Shown: positions 17,501 through 27,174, counted from the stretch's first letter. The stretch is 64,000 nucleotides of DNA from Luteitalea pratensis (GCF_001618865.1 NZ_CP015136.1:4003001-4067000); one strand, 5' to 3'. Notes: a model not told the origin generated them from the sequence alone. A program made the numbers and translations.

Positions 17501-18289
17501 ATGATGAACGACTTGCGTGAGATGGTGGCCGAGCAGGTGCAGTATCGCGAGCTGCTCTACCAGATGACGAAGCGGGACCTGCTCCTGCGCTACAAGCAAA
17601 CGGTGATGGGCTTTGGCTGGGCGGTGTTCATGCCACTGGTGAACACCGCGGTGTTCTCCGTAATCTTCACGCGTGTCGCGCCGATCGACGTCGGCATGCC
17701 TTACCCGCTCTTCGCATTCGCGGGCCTGGTGACGTGGAACTTCTTCGCGTCCTCGCTCAAGTTCGCGGTCACGTCGCTGACCAGTAACACGGGGCTCGTC
17801 ACGAAGGTGTACTTTCCGCGAGAGATCTTCCCCGTCTCGGCCGTGCTCGTCAGCGTGGTCGATTTTGCGGTCGCGAGTCTCGTCCTCGTCGGACTGATGA
17901 CGTACTACCGCGTCGGTGTCCACTGGACGCTCTTGATGTTGCCGGTCGTGCTGCTAGTGCACCTCGTGTTCACGACGGCTGTGGCTCTGCTCATTTCGAT
18001 GGGCAATCTCTTCTACAGAGATGTGAAGTATCTGTTCGAGATCGTCCTCACCGTGTGGATGTTCACGACAGCCGTGCTGTACCCGACGCAACTGGTCGGC
18101 GGGCAGTTGGGATGGCTGATGCAGTGGAACCCGATGACGCCGATCATCGAGGGCTACAGAGACATCCTGATTCGCGGCGTCATGCCAGGGGCCCCATTCG
18201 CTGTCGTGGCGCTAGGCTCGGTCGTCTTCCTGCTATGGGCGTGGCTGTCGTTTCATCGTGCCGAATTCCAGTTTGCGGAGAACATCTAG
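17501..18289 (+). CDS. wzm: Polysaccharide ABC exporter permease
   Basis: Membrane subunit of an ABC-2 type polysaccharide exporter (Wzm/TagG/KpsM). The ~262-aa protein opens with the amphipathic segment YRELLYQMTKRDLLLRYKQT characteristic of this family. Six membrane segments follow. The motifs LGPLWA-like GFGWAVFMPLVNT, LVTWNFFASSL and the C-terminal WNPMTPIIEGYRDILI also fit. ATG 17501 is used; GTG 17477 would add 8 residues, and ATG 17504 is also available. The ATPase starts right after its stop, so the two are one unit. Confidence 0.9.
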   Translation: MMNDLREMVAEQVQYRELLYQMTKRDLLLRYKQTVMGFGWAVFMPLVNTAVFSVIFTRVAPIDVGMPYPLFAFAGLVTWNFFASSLKFAVTSLTSNTGLVTKVYFPREIFPVSAVLVSVVDFAVASLVLVGLMTYYRVGVHWTLLMLPVVLLVHLVFTTAVALLISMGNLFYRDVKYLFEIVLTVWMFTTAVLYPTQLVGGQLGWLMQWNPMTPIIEGYRDILIRGVMPGAPFAVVALGSVVFLLWAWLSFHRAEFQFAENI

Positions 18290-19495
18290 GTGGGCGACGA
18301 GCCGATCATCAGCTTCGACGGCGTCTGGAAGAAGTTTCGCAAGGGTGAACGCCACGACAGCCTGCGCGATCTGATCCCGGCGGTACTTGGGCGCACGGTG
18401 AAGAAGGCGGTCAGCGAATTGAAGGAGCAGGAGTTCTGGGCCGTGCGCGATGTCTCCTTTGCCGTGCGACGAGGTCAAGCCCTCGGCATCATTGGACACA
18501 ACGGCGCCGGCAAGAGCACGACGCTAAAGCTGCTCACGAAGATTCTGCGACCCACACGGGGAACGTGCGAGGTGCGCGGTCGTGCTGGTGCCCTCATCGA
18601 GGTCGCCGCCGGGTTTCACCCGGATCTCACCGGACGGGAGAACATCTTCCTGCAAGGGGCGATCATGGGCATGAAGCGAAACCAGATCGCGGGGCGGATT
18701 GACGAGATTATCGAGTTCGCGGAGGTGAGCGCGTTCATTGATACGCCCGTCAAGCGCTACTCGTCTGGAATGAACGCCCGACTCGGGTTCGCAATCGCCG
18801 CCCACCTCGATCCCGATGCCCTGATCATCGACGAGGTCTTGAGCGTTGGCGACATGGCGTTCCAGGAGAAGTGCGTGGAGCGCATGAAGCAGTTCAAGCG
18901 ATCTGGCGTCGCGATTGCGTTCGTGTCGCATAACCTGCCGGCGGTCGCGGATCTCTGCGACCAGACTGTCGTTCTCAACGCGGGCACACCCGTGTTCGCG
19001 GGGCAGACGGCCGAGTGTATCGAGTACTACCTCGAGCACGGGGGGCGGCCCGCTCGCGCCCAGGTCGGGGATGCCATGGCGGTGACGCAGATAACGCTCT
19101 GTACGCCCGATGGGACTGCCGCACGGGTCGTGGCACCGATGACGCCATTGACGTTTGTCGTCGATCTCACAGTGACGCGGGATCTGTCGGCCGTGTCGTA
19201 CGGGTTTGTCGTCTACGACGCCGGCACGGGCCTGCGGGTGGCAGCTGCCAACTCTGCGTCAATCGGGTTGCCACCAGAGGATCTGTCGAGCGGACAAACC
19301 AAGCGGGTGCGGGTTTCATTCGATGCAAATCTGGCCAAGGGGCAGTACTTGATCGAGTTCCATGCCGCGACGGCGGCGACCATGACCTTTCACGCCACGG
19401 TGTTCCCCGCAGCGACGCTGCGCGTCGAGGAAAGCGTGAGTCCTTATGGCGTGGCGTACCTGCATTTCCGAGGTGCGGAGGCCAGTGTTGTCTGA
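18290..19495 (+). CDS. wzt: Polysaccharide ABC exporter ATPase with C-terminal cargo domain
   Basis: ATPase partner of the permease above. The 401-aa protein has an ABC domain (1-~245) with Walker A GHNGAGKST, signature YSSGMNARLGFA, Walker B DALIIDEVLSVGD and the H-loop FVSHN. A ~150-aa C-terminal beta-sandwich (AVTQITLCTPDGTA onward) resembles Wzt-C domains, which bind a terminal mark on the glycan. That implies a capped O-polysaccharide. GTG 18290 abuts the wzm stop codon. The methyltransferase overlapping its 3' end could add the cap; that link is inference. Confidence 0.92.
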   Translation: MGDEPIISFDGVWKKFRKGERHDSLRDLIPAVLGRTVKKAVSELKEQEFWAVRDVSFAVRRGQALGIIGHNGAGKSTTLKLLTKILRPTRGTCEVRGRAGALIEVAAGFHPDLTGRENIFLQGAIMGMKRNQIAGRIDEIIEFAEVSAFIDTPVKRYSSGMNARLGFAIAAHLDPDALIIDEVLSVGDMAFQEKCVERMKQFKRSGVAIAFVSHNLPAVADLCDQTVVLNAGTPVFAGQTAECIEYYLEHGGRPARAQVGDAMAVTQITLCTPDGTAARVVAPMTPLTFVVDLTVTRDLSAVSYGFVVYDAGTGLRVAAANSASIGLPPEDLSSGQTKRVRVSFDANLAKGQYLIEFHAATAATMTFHATVFPAATLRVEESVSPYGVAYLHFRGAEASVV

Positions 19496-20204
19496 GGAGC
19501 CGGTCTCGGCCGCCACGAAGGCTGACGTCAAGTATACCGACCTGCAGGACGATAGGGACGAATCGCACTGGAAGGTGCTGGGGCGCGTGTCGAGTGGCGA
19601 ACGCGTGCTCGAAGTCGGCGCATCCACCGGATACATGACCGAGGCGCTGATGGCTCGCGGATGTGACGTTGTCGCCCTCGAGCCGAACGCCGACGCGGTT
19701 GCGCTCGCGCATGCCCGAGGCGTTCCCGTGCGTTGCGCGTTTCTCGGCGACATCAAGGATGGCCTCGGTCGGTTCGACGTCGTACTGCTGGTCGATGTCA
19801 TCGAACACGTGCCAGACGCTCCAGCGATGTTGCGAGACTGCCTGGACGTGCTCGGGCCAGGGGGGCGGATCATCGTCTCCGTGCCCAACATTGCGCATTG
19901 GTCCACACGCTGGAGCCTGCTGAGAGGGCACTTCGACTACACCAGGACGGGCCTGCTCGACGACACGCACGTCCGGTTCTACACGGCCAGGTCCCTCGAG
20001 GCGCTCTGCGCGCTGGTTGGTCTCGAAGTGAGCGAGCGCGACACCACCTTGGGCCTGTTCACATATGGTGCGGTGCCGCCCTGGCTGAATCGCGTGGTCA
20101 ACGTGTCCTGGCATCGACGCAGGCTGGTGCGTGCGTTGGCTCGCCGCCGGCCGGCGCTGTTCGGCTTCCAGAACGTTTGGGTTCTGCGCCCGCTCGACGC
20201 TTGA
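19485..20204 (+). CDS. SAM-dependent methyltransferase (class I)
   Basis: The 239-aa Rossmann methyltransferase has motif I VLEVGASTGYMTEAL, acidic loop VVALEPNA, motif II FDVVLLVDVIEHVPDA and post-motif GPGGRIIVSVPN, the pattern of UbiE/Coq-like enzymes. The start lies inside wzt: GTG 19485 or TTG 19488 (TTG is 6 nt from a GGAGG ribosome site). Overlap with wzt and the Wzt-C domain make an O-methyl cap or sugar methylation plausible. Substrate is not determinable. Confidence 0.85.
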   Translation: MLSEEPVSAATKADVKYTDLQDDRDESHWKVLGRVSSGERVLEVGASTGYMTEALMARGCDVVALEPNADAVALAHARGVPVRCAFLGDIKDGLGRFDVVLLVDVIEHVPDAPAMLRDCLDVLGPGGRIIVSVPNIAHWSTRWSLLRGHFDYTRTGLLDDTHVRFYTARSLEALCALVGLEVSERDTTLGLFTYGAVPPWLNRVVNVSWHRRRLVRALARRRPALFGFQNVWVLRPLDA

Positions 20205-20225
20205 CTGCCCTTTCGGAACCAGCAC

Positions 20226-21398
20226 GTGACCGCCCTCGACGACCGTCTCAACTCGGCAGAACCTGCGCCCGCACCGGTCGACCCCTCGGCTGCTGCGCGC
20301 GTGATCGCGTACTACCTGCCGCAGTACCACCCCATTCCGGAGAACGATGCCTGGTGGGGCAGGGGATTCACGGAGTGGACAAACGTCACGAAGGCCAGAC
20401 GACGATTCCCGGGCCACTACCAGCCCAGGTTGGCCGGAGAATTGGGGTATTACGATCTGCGTGTCCCCGAAGTGCGTGCGCAGCAGGCGGAGCTGGCCCG
20501 CGAGCATGGCGTTGAGGCGTTCTGTTATTACCACTACTGGTTCGGCACCTCGGAGCTTCTGCAGCGGCCGCTCGCGGAGGTCGTGGCGTCGGGGCAGCCC
20601 GGTCTTTCGTTCTGCGTGTGTTGGGCGAACGAGACGTGGACCGGCATCTGGCATGGCAACCCTCGTCAAACGCTGATCGAGCAGACCTATCCTGGCGATG
20701 GCGACCATCGACGGCACTTCGAGTCGCTGCGTCCGGCCTTCGAAGATCGCCGTTACCTGCGCGTCGATGGCAAGCCGGTCTTTGTCGTTTACAAGCCGAA
20801 TCAGGTTCCCGACGCCGCGCGTGTGTGTGACTTGTGGCGCGAGATGGCCGTCATGGCAGGACTTGGTGGTCTCCACCTGGTTGGCGTCAAGAATTCGCTC
20901 GAGGGCGCCCCTTTGCCCCCCGGGTTCGATGCAGTCGTGGCGCAGGCTCTTCCGCCGGTGGCACGCCGTTTCAGGCAGGCACCGTCGCCAAAATCGTTGG
21001 CACGCTCGGTTCTTCGGAGGCTGGGAGTGCCCACGGTCTACCGCTACGACCGGGTGGCGCCAGGCTTCGTATCCGATGTGTTGCCCGACTCGTGGTACCC
21101 GTGCATGATTCCCAACTGGGACAACTCTGCGCGTAGCGGTGCGGATGGCCTGGTTCTGCACGGCTCCACGCCGGAGTTGTTCGGGGCCCAGGTGAGAAGG
21201 ACCGTCGCCGCTGTAGCCGGGCGGCATCCCGACAAGCGGCTCGTCTTCGTCAAGTCGTGGAATGAATGGGCCGAGGGCAACTACCTGGAACCCGACCAGC
21301 GTTTCGGGCGGCGTTACCTCGAGGCGCTCCGGGACGAGATCCGTCCAGGGGCCGCCCACAGCCGCGGACCGAGCGCTTGGCCCGCCCACGGGCGGTAG
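20226..21398 (+). CDS. WbsX-like protein, GH99-related
   Basis: The 390-aa cytoplasmic protein belongs to the WbsX/glycosyl hydrolase 99-like family found in O-antigen loci. Landmarks are VIAYYLPQYHPIPENDAWW, GFTEWTNVTKARRRFPGHYQ, FCYYHYWF, FCVCWANETWT, and the C-terminal FVKSWNEWAEGNYLEPD. The motif layout matches WbsX, which is assumed to act on glycans but has no proven reaction. GTG 20226 follows the methyltransferase by 21 nt. Lack of a signal peptide suggests action on lipid-linked or nucleotide sugars inside the cell. Confidence 0.88.
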   Translation: MTALDDRLNSAEPAPAPVDPSAAARVIAYYLPQYHPIPENDAWWGRGFTEWTNVTKARRRFPGHYQPRLAGELGYYDLRVPEVRAQQAELAREHGVEAFCYYHYWFGTSELLQRPLAEVVASGQPGLSFCVCWANETWTGIWHGNPRQTLIEQTYPGDGDHRRHFESLRPAFEDRRYLRVDGKPVFVVYKPNQVPDAARVCDLWREMAVMAGLGGLHLVGVKNSLEGAPLPPGFDAVVAQALPPVARRFRQAPSPKSLARSVLRRLGVPTVYRYDRVAPGFVSDVLPDSWYPCMIPNWDNSARSGADGLVLHGSTPELFGAQVRRTVAAVAGRHPDKRLVFVKSWNEWAEGNYLEPDQRFGRRYLEALRDEIRPGAAHSRGPSAWPAHGR

Positions 21399-21423
21399 CC
21401 CTTCTAACTCTCACGTTCTCGAC

Positions 21424-21429
21424 TAGGCT
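21424..21429 (+). promoter_or_regulatory. Candidate -10 box before the GT2 gene
   Basis: TAGGCT lies 8 nt before ATG 21438 in a 39-nt gap, and the start lacks a ribosome site. It resembles the TAGAAT boxes at 1887 and 60814. It could allow internal, near-leaderless transcription. Motif-based guess only. Confidence 0.25.
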
Positions 21430-21437
21430 CGGTGCAC

Positions 21438-22346
21438 ATGAGACCCGATGTCTCGGTAGTCATTCCGACACGTAACTCCCAGGCCACGATAGAGAAGGCC
21501 ATTGCGTGCGTGCAGGCGCAGTCGGACTGCACCGTCGAATGCATCGTCGTTGACGATTCGACCGATGCCACTCGCAGCGTCGCGGCCGATGCGGGCGCGC
21601 GCGTGATTCCCGGGCGTGGGCAGGGCGTGAGCGCGGCGAGGAATCTCGGCACGGCCAGCGCTCGCGGCTGGTACATCGCCTACCTCGATGCCGACGATAG
21701 CTGGGCGCCGATGAAGCTCGCGATGCAGTTGCGGTTGATCCAGGCCGAACGCGACCTCGCCATGGTGGGCACGCAGTTCGAAATCGCCGGTGACCTTGGC
21801 GGCACGCGCCAACTGCAGGTGGAGGATGCCTCCCTGCGAGGATTGTCACCCGTGGAATTTCTCGCCTCACCACGCCTGCCCGCGTCTGTGTTTCTCGTGC
21901 GAAGCGACGTGGCCCGGGTCGTCCGCTTTCCCGACGGCGTATCCGACGGCGAAGACACGATCTACGCGGCGGAGATGCGAACGCATGGCCTCATCGGCTG
22001 CGTCGAACAGGTACTCATGACACGACACCTCAGGCCAGGCTCTCTGTCGCACTCGCCAGGACATGTCTCCAAGAACTTCCTCGCGCGCCTCGCATACCTG
22101 CGGCACCACTGGGAGGGCCTGGGCGCAACAGATTACGCCAGCGCGGAACGTGTGCTCGTGCATACGCAAGTAGAGGACGCCTGGGCGTACTACTGGCGTG
22201 GCGACTTCGAGAACTTCCGCCTGCAACGCCGCGAGCTACGCGAGTCGTGGCCGGTGGACATCCCGGTACCAACCGGCTTGACCAAGCGCACGTGGCCGGA
22301 CCTGATGGTCCGGTTGCGCCGGCACGTGCTGCAGGGACGTTCGTAG
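21438..22346 (+). CDS. Family 2 glycosyltransferase
   Basis: GT-A fold transferase for polysaccharide assembly. The 302-aa protein begins RPDVSVVIPTRNSQATIEKA, has the nucleotide pocket VECIVVDDSTDAT, then SAARNLGTASARG and the metal-binding DXD-like YLDADDSW. The C-terminal half is helical, without membrane segments. ATG 21438 is used; GTG 21432 is in frame. A short gap to the methyltransferase that follows suggests one transcript. The donor sugar is unknown. Confidence 0.9.
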   Translation: MRPDVSVVIPTRNSQATIEKAIACVQAQSDCTVECIVVDDSTDATRSVAADAGARVIPGRGQGVSAARNLGTASARGWYIAYLDADDSWAPMKLAMQLRLIQAERDLAMVGTQFEIAGDLGGTRQLQVEDASLRGLSPVEFLASPRLPASVFLVRSDVARVVRFPDGVSDGEDTIYAAEMRTHGLIGCVEQVLMTRHLRPGSLSHSPGHVSKNFLARLAYLRHHWEGLGATDYASAERVLVHTQVEDAWAYYWRGDFENFRLQRRELRESWPVDIPVPTGLTKRTWPDLMVRLRRHVLQGRS

Positions 22347-22399
22347 GCCCTCTATCCTCGACCTGCGCGAATTGGAACACAACCTTGGGAGCAGCGGCC

Positions 22400-23236
22400 A
22401 TGCGAACCAAAGACATCGAATGCCGCCTGTGCGGTGCAGCCGCCGCGTTCCGGTTCTCCAGGCGTGCGGCCGACGGAGACGAGGTGGGCTGCTACGAGTG
22501 CGGTCGTTGCAGGTCGCTCCAGACCGAGTTTCCGTACTGGCTGGAGCAAGAATACGCACGCGCTTCTTCAAACGACGAGACGCCCGATCTCGACACATGG
22601 GCCGCGGAGCGGACGCTGTACCACCGCATGGTGGTGTACTTCCTCTGGAAGCTGGCTGGTCTTTCGAAGGCCAGCGACAAGCTCGTCGATTGGGGAGGCG
22701 GCCCGGGTCTGTTGGCCCGGATGCTTCGCGACGTCGGCATTGATGCCTACAGCTACGACAAGTACATCAAGAATCACTTCGCGTCCGGGTTCAGTCGACG
22801 GGAAGGCGAGCGCTACAACTTCGTGACCGCATTCGAGGTGTTCGAACATTTCGCGGAGCCGCGAACCGACATCGAGCCGATCTTTGCCCTGCAGCCCTCC
22901 TCCCTGCTCATCTCCACGTGTGTCTACACGAACCAGGGACCAGACTGGCCCTATCTCGGGCCGGCAAAGAGTCAGCACATCTTCTTCTATTCTGCGGACG
23001 CCCTCCAATTGATTGGCCGCCGCTTCGGCTACGAGGTCATCCGACTTCCGCACGAGGTGACGCTGTTTGCGCGCGAGCCGATCGCCAGGGAGCGTCTGGC
23101 GCTGGTCAAGCTGCTGCTCGCAAACGATCGACTTGCCGAGGTTGTCTTTGCCTCGAAGCGGAAGTGGTCACTTGCGGCCAGCGATAATCTGGCCATTCTC
23201 CGCTTGCTCGACCAAGCCGGTGCTGACGCAGAGTGA
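22400..23236 (+). CDS. Methyltransferase with N-terminal zinc-ribbon-like motif
   Basis: The 278-aa protein carries two Cys pairs near the N-terminus (CRLC and CYECGRC), probably a zinc site, then a class I methyltransferase core (KLVDWGGGPGLLARMLRD, YDKYIKNHF, VTAFEVFEHFAEP). This layout recalls sugar C-methyltransferase-like proteins of O-antigen clusters. ATG 22400 has GGGAG 9-10 nt upstream. Homology evidence starts exactly at this Met, so the longer open frame is not used. The product is probably cytoplasmic and acts on sugar nucleotides or lipid-linked glycan. Confidence 0.8.
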   Translation: MRTKDIECRLCGAAAAFRFSRRAADGDEVGCYECGRCRSLQTEFPYWLEQEYARASSNDETPDLDTWAAERTLYHRMVVYFLWKLAGLSKASDKLVDWGGGPGLLARMLRDVGIDAYSYDKYIKNHFASGFSRREGERYNFVTAFEVFEHFAEPRTDIEPIFALQPSSLLISTCVYTNQGPDWPYLGPAKSQHIFFYSADALQLIGRRFGYEVIRLPHEVTLFAREPIARERLALVKLLLANDRLAEVVFASKRKWSLAASDNLAILRLLDQAGADAE

Positions 23237-23336
23237 GCGGCGGCGAGCTCGTCGCACCAAGCGAGATCGACTCCCGCGCGCTCGACCATTCGGCCCGGGT
23301 TCCTCCCGTCGACGACCGTTGCCGTTGAAGAATATG

Positions 23337-24461
23337 ATGCCGCCTCCAGTCCCTGTCGTGCTGATCTCCGAGATGTTCCCTCCGAAAGTGGGGGGGACGG
23401 CGGTGCTGTACGACAACCTGTATCGTCGCTTGGGGCTCCCGGTCACCGTCGTGACCGAACCACTGGCCGGGCAGCCTCCCGGCTACGCATATGTGCACGC
23501 CACGATAGGGTCGACGCTGCGCGGCGTGCGCGAGCCGGGCGCACTGAGTCAGCACATTCGGTTGGCTCGAGCCTTGCGCCGGCTTCGACCCGCCGTCGTG
23601 CACTGTGGCCGCTTGCTGCCCGAGGGCATTCCCGCGATGCTCGCAGCGGCAACCGCGCGTCTCCCATTCATGCCCTGGGTGCATGGCGAGGAAATCAACT
23701 CCGCGCTGCAATCCCGAGAACACACCCTCCTGCTACGCCTCGTCCTGCGGCGTGCCCGGTTGCTCGTTGCAAGTTCCGGCAACGGCCGGGCGGTACTCGA
23801 GACGCTCGGTGTGCACCGCGACAAGGTGCGCGTCGTCTACCCCGGCGTCGAGGCGTTCAGGTTTGCGACCGCGAGGCCGATTCGCCGAGCCGACGGTCCC
23901 ATCATCCTGACCGTGGGGCGACTTCAGCGTCGCAAGGGGCACGATTTGATTTTGCAGGCGCTACCCGACGTCCTCAGGCGTCACCCTTCCCTGCACCATG
24001 TCATCGTCGGCGAAGGAGAGGAGCGGCCGCGGCTCGAGGCGCTGGCCAGGGAACTCGGCATCGCGGCCAGCGTCACGTTCGTCGGCGAGGTGCCGCAGAA
24101 CGAACTGCCGGGCTACTTCGCGGGGTGTGATGTCTTCGTCATGCCCAACCGGGTGGACAACGGCGACTTCGAGGGATTCGGCATCGTGTTCCTCGAGGCC
24201 GCGGCCGCCGGGCGGCCGGTGATCGGCGGACGGTCGGGTGGCGTCCCTGAAGCAGTCGAGGAGGGGCAAACCGGACTGCTGGTCGGCGGGACTGACGCAG
24301 CGGAACTGGCCAGGGGACTGGATGTGCTGCTCTCCGACGAGCAGCGGCGCCGTCGGATGGGCGAGGCCGGTCGATTGAGAGTGGAGCAGCGGTTCACCTG
24401 GGAAGCCTCCGCCGCAGGCTTGCGCGCAGCACATCTGGAAGCGGCGGGAGCGCAGGTGTGA
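23337..24461 (+). CDS. Family 4 glycosyltransferase
   Basis: GT-B fold retaining transferase, 374 aa. The N-terminal acceptor domain opens PVPVVLISEMFPPKVGGTAV. The C-terminal domain starts ILTVGRLQRRKGHDLIL and contains FVGEVPQNELPGYFAGCDVFVMP and the E-X7-E donor motif EGFGIVFLEAAAAGRP. Starts ATG 23334 and 23337 are both possible; GAAG is 6 nt from the second. Its stop overlaps the next GT4 start by 4 nt. Linkage formed is unknown. Confidence 0.92.
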   Translation: MPPPVPVVLISEMFPPKVGGTAVLYDNLYRRLGLPVTVVTEPLAGQPPGYAYVHATIGSTLRGVREPGALSQHIRLARALRRLRPAVVHCGRLLPEGIPAMLAAATARLPFMPWVHGEEINSALQSREHTLLLRLVLRRARLLVASSGNGRAVLETLGVHRDKVRVVYPGVEAFRFATARPIRRADGPIILTVGRLQRRKGHDLILQALPDVLRRHPSLHHVIVGEGEERPRLEALARELGIAASVTFVGEVPQNELPGYFAGCDVFVMPNRVDNGDFEGFGIVFLEAAAAGRPVIGGRSGGVPEAVEEGQTGLLVGGTDAAELARGLDVLLSDEQRRRRMGEAGRLRVEQRFTWEASAAGLRAAHLEAAGAQV

Positions 24462-25615
24462 CGCGGGCCACGGTGGGGACGCGAACTATATTGTACGTCG
24501 CGAACGGTGCCGGCCTTGGCGGCGGTGGAAGGGTTCTCGCGCAGGCGATGTCAGGGCTCGAGCCGCCATTCGTGCCACGGCTGGCGGTGCCTGGGCCGGG
24601 GACTTTCTCCGAGTGGGCAATGGCACATGGCATTCCCTGGTTCGTCGCGCCGTCCGGCGGTAGTCGCGCTGTGCGCGGCCGGGCGGGGACGTATCGCAAT
24701 GCCGTCGAACTGGCGACCGCCGCGTGGCACGTCGCCGCAATCCATGCCGAGGCGGTGACCTGCTACCCCCCCGTCGGCCTGATCGGCGGCCTGCTCCGTG
24801 TGCCGAGGATCTGTCACGTTCAGTTCCCGCCGGCGCCCGGCGAACTCGAGTGGGCGCTGCGGTACGGAGCCGAGGCCGTGGTCACCGTGTACGAACACCA
24901 GGCTCGCGAAATTCGCGGGCACGTGCCAGCCCACATTCCGGTCATTCCCATTCCCAATGGCATCGACGTGGAGCATTACGCCGCGCCGGACCCGTCACCC
25001 GAGGCGACGGCGGCGTTGCGTGAGGGAGCATCGCATACCGCCGTGCTCGTCGGGCACGTCAGCGAAGTCAAGGGCTATCCCACGTACCTTCGTGCCGCGA
25101 AGCTGGTACTCGAGCGCTTCCCCCAGGCCCTGTTCCTGTGCGCTGGAGGCGAGACTGTCGGCGTCGGCTACACCGATCGCATGCGACATCTCGCAGCGGA
25201 GCTGGGCGTCTCGCCGCGAGTCCGCTTCCTGGGCCCGCTGCCCGATGTGCGCGTCGCGCTACGCGCTGCGGACTTGTTCGTATTGCCGTCGGAGCAAGAG
25301 GGACTTCCCCTGGCGGCCCTCGAAGCGATGAGTTGCGGGAGGGCGGTGATTTCCACGCCAGTCAACGGTGTGCCCGAGGCGGTCCAGGCTGGAGTGACCG
25401 GCCTACTGGTACCGCCCCGTGATGCCGAAGCGCTCGCCGCGGCAATTGTCACGCTATTCACTGATGCGTCACGCCGCGCCGAGATGGGCCGCCAGGGGGT
25501 GCGCCGGGTACGCGAGCGTTTCGGCGTCCAACGCGTCCAGCAAAGACTCAACAGCCTGTATCGTGAGCTCACCGACGCCAAAGCAGCGACGGCTGGCGGG
25601 AAAACGCCATGCTGA
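24458..25615 (+). CDS. Family 4 glycosyltransferase
   Basis: A second GT4 enzyme of 385 aa. It opens TILYVANGAGLGGGGRVLAQ, has the linker PIPNGIDVEHY, then AVLVGHVSEVKGYPTYLRAA, RVRFLGPLPDVRVALRAADL and the donor motif SEQEGLPLAALEAMSCGR. GTG 24458 overlaps the upstream stop (GTGA), and its own 3' end overlaps the ligase start by 7 nt, so the three are translationally linked. Substrates unknown. Confidence 0.92.
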   Translation: MTRATVGTRTILYVANGAGLGGGGRVLAQAMSGLEPPFVPRLAVPGPGTFSEWAMAHGIPWFVAPSGGSRAVRGRAGTYRNAVELATAAWHVAAIHAEAVTCYPPVGLIGGLLRVPRICHVQFPPAPGELEWALRYGAEAVVTVYEHQAREIRGHVPAHIPVIPIPNGIDVEHYAAPDPSPEATAALREGASHTAVLVGHVSEVKGYPTYLRAAKLVLERFPQALFLCAGGETVGVGYTDRMRHLAAELGVSPRVRFLGPLPDVRVALRAADLFVLPSEQEGLPLAALEAMSCGRAVISTPVNGVPEAVQAGVTGLLVPPRDAEALAAAIVTLFTDASRRAEMGRQGVRRVRERFGVQRVQQRLNSLYRELTDAKAATAGGKTPC

Positions 25616-26919
25616 GAAGCATCTTCGTGGCGGCCATCATCGCGATTGGCGTCGTCTCGAGCTTTCGCGGTCCGTTCTACGCGCTGCTGTTCTACCTCTG
25701 GTTCGCATACTTCAGACCGGAGGGGTGGCTTCACACCAACTGGGTCAGCGGGCTTCGTCTCTCGCTGATCGCCGGCATTCTCGCGTTGGTGATGGCGGTC
25801 GTGCGCCCAGACGACCTCAAGCCCCGGTTGAACCTGGGGGTCTGCCTGCTCCTTGTCGCCCTGGTGCAGACCTTCGCGTCAACGCTGAATAGTGTCGCAC
25901 CCGACTGGTCGATGGTCTGGTGGCTGGAATTTGCGAAACTCATCATTATCGGTCTGCTGATCACCGCGGCAGTGAACACGCCACAACGACTGCGGATCGC
26001 GGTTTTCGTCATCGTCTTGTCTCTTGGTTTCGAGGCCGTCAAGCAGGGGTGGGTACAGTTGCTGCGGAACCCCGGCGGGTCCAACGCGAACGAACACTTC
26101 GTCCTCGGCGACAACAACGGAGTCGCACTTGGCATGTTCATGTTGGCTCCGCTGGCCGGGGCACTTGTCGCGACCTCGAGAGGCCTGGAGCGACGGTGGC
26201 ATCAGATGTTCCTTGGCGGGCTGGTCCTCAGAGGACTGTCGACCTATTCCAGAGGCGGATTTCTGACGGCCATCGCCGTCGCCATTTTCTCGACTGCTCG
26301 GGCGCGGCATCGCTTCCGAATGCTGCTGGCCGCCGCTGTTCTGACGGGCATCTTCCTGGCCCTCATGCCCCAAAGGTTCTGGGACCGCATGGAGACCATT
26401 ACCGCTTCCGAACAGGAGCGGGATTCCTCAACGTCGGGGCGGCTGCATTTCTGGCAACTGGCCATCACCATGGCCGCAGAGCACCCGCTGACAGGCGTGG
26501 GATTCAACGCCTACTCGCGCGCCTATGACGATTACGACACTTCGGGGGGACTGTACGGCCGCAGCAGAGCGGTGCACAGCACGTGGTTCGGCATGCTCGC
26601 GGAAAATGGCTACCCCGGAGCCTTAGTCTTTCTGTGCTTGCTCATCGTCGCATTCCTTAACACGCGAGCGGCGATCCGATATGCACGAGGGACGGCAGAT
26701 GGCACTGTCATCCAAGCCCTGGGCCGAGGACTCCAGGGCAGTCTGATCGCATTCGTGGTTGGCGGCAGCTTCGTGAATGGGATGTACATGGAGCTCATCT
26801 GGCACATCTTCTGCCTCTCTACCGCGCTGCGACAGGTGGCCTTGGAGATGCCGCCATCAGATGCTGGCATGAGTGCGGCGCAGGAACCGGCAGCAACTTC
26901 AGAAGGACAGTGGGCGTAG
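25609..26919 (+). CDS. Putative O-glycosylation ligase, exosortase A-associated (TIGR03097 type)
   Basis: Polytopic Wzy/WaaL-like protein of 436 aa with about ten membrane segments. The family hallmark FAYFRPEGW is near residue 40. A long loop carries STSGRLHFWQLAI and HPLTGVGFNAYSRAY, and then AVHSTWFGMLAENGYPG, the O-antigen ligase domain signature with the conserved His. It belongs to the ligase family that co-occurs with XrtA, and may transfer glycan to PEP-CTERM proteins or polymerise repeat units. It closes the plus-strand run that begins at 9864. Confidence 0.88.
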   Translation: MLRSIFVAAIIAIGVVSSFRGPFYALLFYLWFAYFRPEGWLHTNWVSGLRLSLIAGILALVMAVVRPDDLKPRLNLGVCLLLVALVQTFASTLNSVAPDWSMVWWLEFAKLIIIGLLITAAVNTPQRLRIAVFVIVLSLGFEAVKQGWVQLLRNPGGSNANEHFVLGDNNGVALGMFMLAPLAGALVATSRGLERRWHQMFLGGLVLRGLSTYSRGGFLTAIAVAIFSTARARHRFRMLLAAAVLTGIFLALMPQRFWDRMETITASEQERDSSTSGRLHFWQLAITMAAEHPLTGVGFNAYSRAYDDYDTSGGLYGRSRAVHSTWFGMLAENGYPGALVFLCLLIVAFLNTRAAIRYARGTADGTVIQALGRGLQGSLIAFVVGGSFVNGMYMELIWHIFCLSTALRQVALEMPPSDAGMSAAQEPAATSEGQWA

Positions 26920-27125
26920 AGGCCACCTGAACCAGTCGCTGGGCCCAGGTTGTGGACGTCTGTCATGGCTGGAGACGGTTCGGGCGATAGCCATCGAACT
27001 GCACGATCGCGAAGCGCTAACTAACGCTGTTCTCGTCGGCGGTAGAGGCGCTGGGAGGGACGACGAAGACGACCGGCGAGGTGACTCTTTGGCGCCGAGA
27101 ATGAGTTGTTGGGACGGAAGAAAGC

Positions 27126-27148
27126 GGGGGCCCAGGCTGGGCGCCCCC
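27126..27148 (-). terminator. GC-rich hairpin, probable terminator
   Basis: Stem GGGGGC/GCCCCC with an inner CCAG/CTGG helix and a 2-nt bulge. On the minus strand it is followed by GCTTTCTTCC, a moderate T-rich tail, 27 nt below the stop at 27175. The 255-bp convergent spacer 26920-27174 has no other feature that I can support. Confidence 0.55.
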
Positions 27149-27174
27149 ACGACGCGCCGAAAGGACCGCGATGA